Position numbers and translations under genes: made by a program. The notes beneath the pieces were generated by a model. The model was not told where the DNA came from and did not search any database. It saw only the letters and a program-made list of their open reading frames with translations. Positions 6,679 through 11,974 of a DNA stretch of 29,890 bases are shown one piece after another (the stretch's first letter is position 1; each line of letters begins with the position of its first letter). This stretch comes from a virus. Location: IMG/VR virus record IMGVR_UViG_3300037492_000382, positions 1 to 29,890 of that record, one strand, 5' to 3'.

Positions 6679-6713
6679 CGGCCGGGGGAGCTCGTGCCTG
6701 CGAACCCCGGCCG
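6679..6713 (+). promoter_or_regulatory. Stem-loop downstream of the tRNA
   Basis: Bases 6679-6687 pair perfectly with 6705-6713 (9 bp, GC only) around a 17-base loop, directly ahead of the AGAGGAG ribosome site of the gene at 6726. A second hairpin, CCGCGC-AGAC-GCGCGG, lies at 6641-6656. Neither has a U-tract. They may mark the 3' processing end of the tRNA transcript or control the following gene. Confidence 0.4.
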
Positions 6714-6725
6714 CTAGAGGAGATC

Positions 6726-7103
6726 ATGAAGCCTGAGCCGAACCGAGAGCTGGACCCGTACCGGGAGCGAGGTCTGTCTGACTACGACTCTCCCTTCGGG
6801 GCCTCGTGGGGGTTGTTCTACATCCCCATCGCACCGAAGTTGTTCCTCAAGGTCTTGTCATCCGGTGTGACCAGCGCCACGGAAGGGCCGCAAGCATGGG
6901 AGCACGTCTCGGTGTCGCTACCGAACCGGACACCAACGTGGGAGGAGATGGTTAGGGTGAAGGACCTATTCTGGGGCGCGGAAGAACTCGTGCTCCAGTT
7001 CCATCCACCGCGCTCGCAGTACGTCAGCCACTGCGGGAACTGCCTGCACCTGTGGAGGCACCCCGGGTACGAGCCGGAGCTCCCGCCGAAGGAGTCGCTG
7101 TGA
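6726..7103 (+). CDS. Conserved phage protein (DUF7694-like)
   Basis: The 125-residue product starts at ATG 6726 with AGAGGAG upstream. The C-terminal half carries a pattern I recognise from small conserved phage proteins: WEHVSVSLPNRTPTWEEM, then VKDLFWGAEELVLQFHPP, then YVSHCGNCLHLWRHPG. The H and C residues in the last block could bind metal. The role is unknown. It heads a chain of short genes overlapping by 4-17 bases up to about 8115, so it is probably co-translated with them. Confidence 0.6.
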   Translation: MKPEPNRELDPYRERGLSDYDSPFGASWGLFYIPIAPKLFLKVLSSGVTSATEGPQAWEHVSVSLPNRTPTWEEMVRVKDLFWGAEELVLQFHPPRSQYVSHCGNCLHLWRHPGYEPELPPKESL

Positions 7104-7423
7104 CCGACGAGAAGTGGATCGACGAGGCGCTATGGAAGGCGTCGCTGGCGGCGGAGGTCATCGCAGAGACGCGAGTGGCCGAGTCGCTCACGAGGTCCGG
7201 CGCCGACTTCCCGCGGAAGAATCCGGTCGACCCGTCCGTGCCGATGCACCCGAACTGCCGGTGCGTGCCGATGTGCGATGACACGAGCAAGGCAGGTTTC
7301 CCCATGATCTGCGGCCGATGTGGAAGGAAGTGGCGCAGGTTGTACCCCGAGCCTAAGTGGGGCGAGATGGCGTGGTGCGTGTTCTGTAAGAGGAAAGTAG
7401 GCCAAAGGAAGGACGACCTATGA
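7100..7423 (+). CDS. Small zinc-ribbon-like protein with an HPNCRC motif
   Basis: GTG 7100 overlaps the previous stop (GTGA) and follows AAGGAG. The 107-residue product has a helical N-terminus, then VPMHPNCRCVPMCDD around 48-62, then a four-cysteine zinc ribbon (ICGRCGRKW and WCVFCKRKV, about 70-101). The HPNCRC string is a hallmark of the C-terminus of SPP1 gp7/Mu gpF-type head-morphogenesis proteins. Here it sits in a small early-region protein with no such domain, so it may be coincidence or a captured fragment. Function unknown. Confidence 0.5.
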   Translation: MTDEKWIDEALWKASLAAEVIAETRVAESLTRSGADFPRKNPVDPSVPMHPNCRCVPMCDDTSKAGFPMICGRCGRKWRRLYPEPKWGEMAWCVFCKRKVGQRKDDL

Positions 7424-7704
7424 CGCGACCAGAAGAACAGGAAGAGCGCGATCACTTCTTCGAGTGCGGCAGGGACCTGATCGACGTCACGACGATGGCT
7501 GGGCCGAGGAGTCCTCGAGTCCTCCACGAGCTGTACCACGGCGAGGTCTTTCTCGTCGAGGTTCGCCACGGCGACTGGCGCGAGATGATAGCCGGTGCGG
7601 CCTGGTGCAAGATCGACAACCAGGACGTGACGAGGGAAGAGTTCCAGCGCCGCTACGCCGAGGCGAAGGAACGAAAGAGGGTGCGAGATGAACAAGCCGC
7701 GTGA
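7420..7704 (+). CDS. Hypothetical phage protein
   Basis: The 94-residue product starts at an ATGA overlap with the previous gene, within reach of AAGGA. It is charged, with a central beta-rich portion (GEVFLVEVRHGDWREMI) and a basic helical C-terminus (REEFQRRYAEAKERKRVRDE). No family is recognised. Gene context and overlaps support real coding. The last 17 bases overlap the next gene. Confidence 0.5.
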   Translation: MTRPEEQEERDHFFECGRDLIDVTTMAGPRSPRVLHELYHGEVFLVEVRHGDWREMIAGAAWCKIDNQDVTREEFQRRYAEAKERKRVRDEQAA

Positions 7705-7885
7705 AGGAACCTGCCGCTCCTGCGGCGACCCGATCTTCTGGATGGGGACCGCGAAGGGGAGCTGGATCCCGGTCAATCCCGAGGAGGACGGCTCCGCGCC
7801 CGAGGGCGACCTCTTCGATCCGCAGACGATGACGAGCCACTTTGCCACATGCGCCGACGCCAACGACTGGAGGAAGAAGAAGTGA
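7688..7885 (+). CDS. Small zinc-finger-like phage protein
   Basis: The 65-residue product has CRSCGDPIFWMGTAKGSW near the N-terminus, a PVNPEEDG turn, and SHFATC near the C-terminus. C-x2-C with a later H-x3-C would make a single zinc site. I recognise this layout from many small phage proteins of unknown role. It overlaps both neighbours, ending in a GTGA overlap. Confidence 0.55.
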   Translation: MNKPREGTCRSCGDPIFWMGTAKGSWIPVNPEEDGSAPEGDLFDPQTMTSHFATCADANDWRKKK

Positions 7886-8115
7886 GCGAGCACAAGTTCG
7901 AGATCGAGTGGACGCAGCAGGCGCGCCTCTGGAGCGTTACCGCGGAGACGCAGGAGATCGCGCTACTGGTCGGCGAGAGCCTCTCGCTCAACCCCTCCGT
8001 CGGCTCGGTGCGCGTGACCGGGATCGTCAAGCAGTGGAGCCGTGTCGAGGAATCGACCGCGGCGCCGTGCTCCGTCCGCCAGGTGACGCCCATCGAAGCT
8101 GCGAACCACGACTGA
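7882..8115 (+). CDS. Hypothetical phage protein
   Basis: GTG 7882 lies in a GTGA overlap with GGAGGAAG upstream. The 77-residue product alternates predicted strands and a helix (FEIEWTQQARLWSVTAET, LVGESLSLNPSVGSVRVTG) and lacks signal or membrane segments. No family is recognised. Its stop overlaps the ATG of the next, apparently broken, reading frame. Confidence 0.5.
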   Translation: MSEHKFEIEWTQQARLWSVTAETQEIALLVGESLSLNPSVGSVRVTGIVKQWSRVEESTAAPCSVRQVTPIEAANHD

Positions 8116-8310
8116 TGCGCAAGCCGTCGCTCACGCGCGCCGTCAAGAACGGCCTCCTGGCGAGAACTCGCATCTTGCCCAACGGTTGTTTGGAGTGGAA
8201 TCGACCGCCGGACCTACCGCGACCTGCGCCGGGCTGAGAAGTGGCTTGAAGACATGGTCGCCTGGGAAGAGCGGTATCGGCCGGGAGCGAAGAGGAGGAT
8301 CGGACGGTAA
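8115..8310 (+). pseudogene. Possible relic of an HNH gene fused out of frame to another C-terminus
   Basis: ATG 8115 (TGATG overlap) opens a frame reading MRKPSLTRAVKNGLLARTRI then LPNGCLEWN, which resembles the N-terminus of GC(L)W-type HNH endonucleases such as the one at 3543. The frame then degrades into a Pro-rich end and stops at 8237. From about 8200, a +1-shifted frame reads ATC GAC and continues as TYRDLRRAEKWLEDMVAWEE to TAA 8308-8310, with coding-like helical composition but no start of its own. The simplest reading is a deletion or frameshift junction. Alternatively, the first frame is just a 40-residue gene. Confidence 0.35.
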
Positions 8311-8362
8311 GACAGACCATTGGATCAGCAGCTAAGTTTCACACAAAGGAGGACATCTCGAC

Positions 8363-9055
8363 ATGCCGCCGAGGAAGATGGAAGAGAGGAAGCATCCGAT
8401 GGACTTGCAAACGAAGACGTCGAAGAAGATCACGGCGAAGGGTCCGACAACCCCAAAGACCAAAGCGGTGAGCCTTGCTCGGATCGACATCCGACGGTTC
8501 TCCGTGGAAATCGTAGGGACAGCGCCGCTCATCATGCACCGATGGTCAACGAAGCAGAAGCAGCAGATGCTCAAGAAGCAGATGCAAGAGACGACGACGA
8601 GGACACCGAAAGACCCACTTGAGTGTTACGAGTCCAGCAAGTACGTCCTCCCCGACAAGAATGGAAACTTGACGATCCCATGCTTTCCTGCTTCGGCGTT
8701 CAAGCTCTGCGCCGTTCGCGGTGGGAAGCCACTCAAGATGGTGATGACGGACAGCTTAGCCTCGTTCTTCGTGACTGGGGTCTACTCGCCTCGGGACGGA
8801 CGCGAGATGGTCCCGATCCGTGGCAAGTTCTCCATGAGGGAGGACATGGTCCGTCTGGACGACAAGACCGCCGACATCCGGTTTCGAGCACAGATCGTCG
8901 ACTGGGCTGCGACGCTTCAGATCGAGTACAACGCGGCCGCCGTCAGCCCGGAGCAGATCATCAACGCGCTCAATTCCGGCGGATTCGGCACCGGCGTGGG
9001 TGAGTGGAGGGTGGAGAAGAAGGGCGAAGCGGGTCGCTTCCGCGTGGTGGCGTAG
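8363..9055 (+). CDS. Conserved phage protein of recombination regions
   Basis: The 230-residue product starts at ATG 8363, ten bases after AAAGGAGG. After a basic N-terminal tail of about 40 residues, it matches a conserved phage family I recognise by VEIVGTAPLIMHRWS, KQKQQMLKKQMQE, CFPASAFKLCAVRGGK, SMREDMVRLDDKTADIRF and the terminal GGFGTGVGEWR. Homologues typically lie near recombination or replication genes. The glycine-rich loop and strand pattern would fit a ferredoxin-like nucleic-acid-binding fold, but that is inference. A 5-nt-period repeat array begins 13 bases after its stop. Confidence 0.65.
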   Translation: MPPRKMEERKHPMDLQTKTSKKITAKGPTTPKTKAVSLARIDIRRFSVEIVGTAPLIMHRWSTKQKQQMLKKQMQETTTRTPKDPLECYESSKYVLPDKNGNLTIPCFPASAFKLCAVRGGKPLKMVMTDSLASFFVTGVYSPRDGREMVPIRGKFSMREDMVRLDDKTADIRFRAQIVDWAATLQIEYNAAAVSPEQIINALNSGGFGTGVGEWRVEKKGEAGRFRVVA

Positions 9056-9068
9056 ACCACCGCAAGAC

Positions 9069-9203
9069 GTGGCAGTCATGGACTTGGTTAGGCTCGGCGA
9101 GGCTGGGCGATACAGGGTCGGGTTCGGCCGGGCAGTCATGGACAGGGTAGAGCCCGCAGGGGCTAGGCGTGGCACGGTACGGCTCGGATTGGCAGGCATG
9201 GTT
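9069..9203 (+). repeat. Pentanucleotide NNGGY array
   Basis: The 135 bases can be read as 27 consecutive 5-base units. Eighteen have GG at positions 3-4, and nearly all of those end in C or T, for example TAGGC TCGGC GAGGC TGGGC (9089-9108) and TAGGC GTGGC ACGGT ACGGC (9164-9183). A 13-base exact repeat, GGCAGTCATGGAC, occurs at 9071-9083 and 9131-9143, spaced 60 bases (12 units). The period is not a multiple of three, so it is not a coding repeat. GG every 5 bases is an ideal spacing for two-tier G-quadruplexes. Function unknown; see findings. Confidence 0.85.
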
Positions 9204-9223
9204 TGAAGAAGGAGAACTACGAC

Positions 9224-9727
9224 GTGACGTTCAAGTGGGCTAGCGGATCTCGCTTCGCAGCCGACCCGGACAAGGTCGGCAAGGAACTGAGGAAGGGCGG
9301 AAAGAAGCACACGGCGGAGTCCATCCTCCTTCTAGCAAGGTCGGCCGAGACGGAGTTGCACAAGTGCTTCGTCTGGGACGACAAGAAGGCGGCGCATCTT
9401 CACAGGATGGATACGGCTCGATGTATCGGAAGGAGCCTCGTGATCGAAGAGGAGGTCTCCGGCAACCCCGGGGAGACGATCCAGGTCCGCGCCTTCGAGT
9501 GCGTGAACGAGGGGACGAACGGCGAGTCGAGGATGGCCTACGTTCCGACCCGCCAGGCCCTCTCCGACTCCGACATGAGGGCGCAGATCTTCAAGCGCCT
9601 GGCGGACGACATCGAGACGGCAACGAAGACGGCACAGAAGTACCGAGCCCTGCTCAGACCGGTCTCGTCTACGGTGGAGAGGCACCTCGTGGCCGCCGGG
9701 AAAGCCCTTTCGGGAACCGCGAGATGA
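9224..9727 (+). CDS. Conserved phage protein of recombination regions
   Basis: GTG 9224 is preferred because AAGGAG lies nine bases upstream; a TTG at 9203, inside the repeat array, would add seven residues. The 167-residue product has a patterned N-terminus (FKWASGSRFAADPDKVGKEL), a block LHKCFVWDDKKAAHLHRMDT, a beta-rich centre (VSGNPGETIQVRAFECV) and a helical C-terminus (FKRLADDIETATKTAQKYRA). It resembles a conserved phage family of unknown function found near recombination genes. It overlaps the following HNH gene by 4 bases. Confidence 0.6.
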   Translation: MTFKWASGSRFAADPDKVGKELRKGGKKHTAESILLLARSAETELHKCFVWDDKKAAHLHRMDTARCIGRSLVIEEEVSGNPGETIQVRAFECVNEGTNGESRMAYVPTRQALSDSDMRAQIFKRLADDIETATKTAQKYRALLRPVSSTVERHLVAAGKALSGTAR

Positions 9728-10371
9728 CGACCAAGCCGAGGAAACGCAAGCCGCCATTCACTCCTCGATCCCAGATCAAGGCGGCGCTCCACAAGTTGTG
9801 GCTTGAATCCCGCGAGCGGCGCGAGGCGCTCTACCGCACGAGCTACTGCTGCGCCAAGTGCCGGCGGAAGGCGAGCAAGGCGAAGGGGCGTGAGTTCGCG
9901 GTCAGCGTACACCACCTCGACGGGATCGACTGGATCGCCCTGGTCGATCTGGTGCGCGAGCGCCTCCTGCCGTCCCCGGACCGCCTGATGCCGCTCTGCC
10001 ACGAGGACCACGAGATCGCCGACGCCGAGAGGCGGGAGAAGGCTGCCATCGAGAAGCATCTCGTCGCCAAGTTCTCGGAGATCTCTCAACGCTTGAGAGA
10101 CAACGCGATCATCAACGGGACCGCCGGGTTCATCGACCCACCGGAGTTCGCCACCGGCCGGCCCCGAGAGAGCCGCGAAGCGATCCCCGGACCTACTCGT
10201 TCTGGTGCAGGTGCGGGATCTGGACGTACGGAGGCAGGCTCTCCGCCGGAGGCGCGTCGCTCCAGACGAACCAGAGGTCGAGCTCGTTCGGCTCGCCAGG
10301 TCTCGGCCGGACCTCGCAGTGACCGACCCAGAACGAAGCCTGGAAGGTGGTCTGACCGTTCTTCCCGATGA
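9724..10371 (+). CDS. HNH-type nuclease, C-terminus running into the convergent gene
   Basis: ATG 9724 overlaps the previous stop (ATGA). In the 215-residue frame, residues 41-97 hold an HNH-like zinc fold: CAKC (43-46), HHLDGI with H63-H64, and LMPLCHEDHEI with C92, D95 and H96. A basic, helical N-terminus precedes it. Residues from about 145 on are Arg/Gly/Ser/Pro-rich low complexity, encoded opposite the minus-strand gene at 10193-10405. They may be an unselected extension after loss of an earlier stop. It probably cleaves or nicks DNA during recombination or packaging. Confidence 0.65.
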   Translation: MTTKPRKRKPPFTPRSQIKAALHKLWLESRERREALYRTSYCCAKCRRKASKAKGREFAVSVHHLDGIDWIALVDLVRERLLPSPDRLMPLCHEDHEIADAERREKAAIEKHLVAKFSEISQRLRDNAIINGTAGFIDPPEFATGRPRESREAIPGPTRSGAGAGSGRTEAGSPPEARRSRRTRGRARSARQVSAGPRSDRPRTKPGRWSDRSSR

Positions 10372-10405
10372 CCTGCGTCAGCTTGACCAGCAGTGTCTCA
10401 GGCAC
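10193..10405 (-). CDS. Small hypothetical protein, last gene of the late operon
   Basis: On the minus strand, GTG at 10405 follows GGAGGAGTC, a strong ribosome site, giving 70 residues starting PETLLVKLTQVIG. The product is beta-rich and aromatic (TTFQASFWVGHCEVRP, DLWFVWSD) and ends IPHLHQNE. No family is recognised. It lies downstream of the lysis genes and converges with the plus-strand HNH gene, which overlaps it by 179 bases tail-to-tail. Confidence 0.5.
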   Translation of the reverse strand: MPETLLVKLTQVIGKNGQTTFQASFWVGHCEVRPRPGEPNELDLWFVWSDAPPAESLPPYVQIPHLHQNE

Positions 10406-10431
10406 GACTCCTCCTTTGTCAGCGAGTGCTC

Positions 10432-10698
10432 TCATCCGAGACCGTTGCGGTCGATCACGATTCGATCCCGGACCGTCATGGTCATGAGGGCGGCCACGGT
10501 CTCGGTCTTCTTGATCGCGATCTCCCGCTGGACTTCCTGGACCGAGTAGGAGGCGACGGCAGCGGAGATGACACCGATCACGGCCGCGATCCCGAGTACG
10601 GGGTTAGGCACGGAGACGTAGGCAACGATCGACCCGGAGATGGTGGTCCCCACCCAACCCCACCACGCCCGCTTGCGGTAGAACGGCTTGCGGGTCAT
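10432..10698 (-). CDS. Small membrane protein, holin candidate
   Basis: The 88-residue product has a basic N-terminus (MTRKPFYRKRAWW), two closely spaced hydrophobic segments at about 13-29 and 34-52, and a soluble helical C-terminus (VQEVQREIAIKKTETVAALM). Size, topology and position next to the lysozyme suit a holin or accessory lysis protein, which would permeabilise the inner membrane. No specific family is recognised. It starts by a 4-base overlap with the preceding membrane-protein gene. Confidence 0.55.
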   Translation of the reverse strand: MTRKPFYRKRAWWGWVGTTISGSIVAYVSVPNPVLGIAAVIGVISAAVASYSVQEVQREIAIKKTETVAALMTMTVRDRIVIDRNGLG

Positions 10699-10916
10699 CG
10701 GCCGGCCTTGGCCGGGTCCCAGTTGACCAGCCGCGTCAGCAACTTGATGAGACCTGCCAAGGCCGGAAGGACGGCGGTCCAGATGACGGTCTCCAGCTCC
10801 CCGAACGGGTGGAAGGACGCCACCGCCCCGATCAGGAACCGGACCAGCATGGCCCCAAGGACGTAGAGCACCGTCTTGGCGAAGGTGAGCAAGAGATTCA
10901 ACGGTTTCGGTGACAT
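10695..10916 (-). CDS. Small membrane protein, holin candidate
   Basis: The 73-residue product has two hydrophobic segments, about 6-30 (LLLTFAKTVLYVLGAMLVRF region) and 44-62 (TVIWTAVLPALAGLIKLL), joined by a short loop and ending WDPAKAGR. It lies between the lysozyme and another two-segment membrane protein. Two adjacent small membrane proteins suggest a holin/antiholin pair, but which is which cannot be told. ATG 10916 is preceded by GAGGAG. Confidence 0.55.
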   Translation of the reverse strand: MSPKPLNLLLTFAKTVLYVLGAMLVRFLIGAVASFHPFGELETVIWTAVLPALAGLIKLLTRLVNWDPAKAGR

Positions 10917-10928
10917 GACGAACTCCTC

Positions 10929-11462
10929 TCAGTCATAGGCTCTGGTGAGCCATCCATTGAGAAACGATCCCAGCTCCGGCCGCTTGGCCACGAGCTGCCG
11001 GTAGAAAGAAGCCGCCTCGCAGCGGAGGCAGGCGACCAGGACGTGCGGCAGGGCCGCGGCGACAGAAGCGCGGGTGCGAGGTCCCAAGAGGCCGTCTTCA
11101 GTGACGCGGTCGCTCCCGGCTCTACAAGCCCTCTGGAGGATCAGGTGCGCCTGTCTCGGCCCACAGTTGACGGCGAGGTCGAAGAGCTTGATCGCTACGT
11201 CTTCCGGCAACGTCTCGTATCCGTACCGATCCCAGAACTCGATCGTGAAGATCCGGGCCGCCATGGGCCACGTCATCCCGCGGATGTCGTCTTCGTCCAC
11301 GTCGCCGTCCCCGTCCACGTCCGCGAAGTCGTCCCAGATACTGCGCAGGAACCGCAACGAGACGCCGAATTTCGTCACGCCTCCAGGATCGGCGGCTTCA
11401 TCCGTGACCTCGCCACCTTCATGCTCCTTGATGACGAGCAAGGCTCGATCCAGGGCAGTCAT
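10929..11462 (-). CDS. Endolysin, GH108-type N-acetylmuramidase with an embedded EF-hand
   Basis: The 177-residue product begins with the GH108 signature: EHEGG (E15 the expected catalytic acid) followed by DPGGVTKFGVS. After it lies a perfect calcium-binding loop, DVDGDGDVDEDD (48-59), then WPMAARIFTIEFWDRYGYET and, in the C-terminal half, a peptidoglycan-binding region (LFDLAVNCGPRQAHLILQ, DGLLGPRTRASVAAAL). It would hydrolyse the peptidoglycan glycan backbone at lysis. No signal peptide is visible, so export depends on a holin. Dockerin-like EF-hands in this position are known in other phage GH108 enzymes. It overlaps the upstream coiled-coil gene by 4 bases. Confidence 0.88.
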   Translation of the reverse strand: MTALDRALLVIKEHEGGEVTDEAADPGGVTKFGVSLRFLRSIWDDFADVDGDGDVDEDDIRGMTWPMAARIFTIEFWDRYGYETLPEDVAIKLFDLAVNCGPRQAHLILQRACRAGSDRVTEDGLLGPRTRASVAAALPHVLVACLRCEAASFYRQLVAKRPELGSFLNGWLTRAYD

Positions 11463-11932
11463 GGCTTGAAACTCAACCGAACGATCAAGTCGACAATCCC
11501 AAACACTGCCGACACAGCCAAGGCGATGATAGAAAGTTGCACTCCCCTAGACGTTCTTCCAGCCTGTCGTTCTTCAGTCTTCTCTAAGATTTCGACACGA
11601 AACACCAGACTGTCATGCTTAGACTCGTAGACCGTGCGCTCCAACATGTTCTTCATGATCATCTCGTTCTGCGAATCTAGTTTCTCTTGCAGCCTGTTCA
11701 TCCGATGTAGGCGTTCGTCGAGCGTAACAGCGGTGTCGTGCGTCCTTCGTTCCACGTCAAGGCGGTCTCTGTTTCGCTCCTTGTCCGACGCCTCCAATCG
11801 AAGAAGAATCTCGCGGCTCATGGACGCTACAGTGATGTCATGGGCGCTGACTTTCAGATCGCAGACCTTCTCCAATTCCTGGAGCTTCTCGTCGATGTAA
11901 GGACAGGAGGTCCTCGGGCAATCATCGGTCAT
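11459..11932 (-). CDS. Coiled-coil protein with C-terminal membrane anchor
   Basis: The 157-residue product has an N-terminal cysteine pair (CPRTSC), a long charged heptad region from about 12 to 120 (for example DEKLQELEKVCDLK and RLHRMNRLQEKLDSQNEMI), and one hydrophobic segment at about 128-152 (VQLSIIALAVSAVFGIVDLI), with a short basic end. GGAGGACAAG precedes ATG 11932. This topology is common between tail and lysin genes and may belong to lysis control or to membrane contact during infection; the role is unproven. Confidence 0.6.
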   Translation of the reverse strand: MTDDCPRTSCPYIDEKLQELEKVCDLKVSAHDITVASMSREILLRLEASDKERNRDRLDVERRTHDTAVTLDERLHRMNRLQEKLDSQNEMIMKNMLERTVYESKHDSLVFRVEILEKTEERQAGRTSRGVQLSIIALAVSAVFGIVDLIVRLSFKP

Positions 11933-11974
11933 GCGCTTGTCCTCCCTCCCTCTCGATCATCCATGCGCCGATGG

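Noticed and set aside
11043-11630. Plus-strand open frames opposite the lysozyme and coiled-coil genes
   Set aside because: The minus-strand genes match known families and have ribosome sites; the plus frames are shadows.
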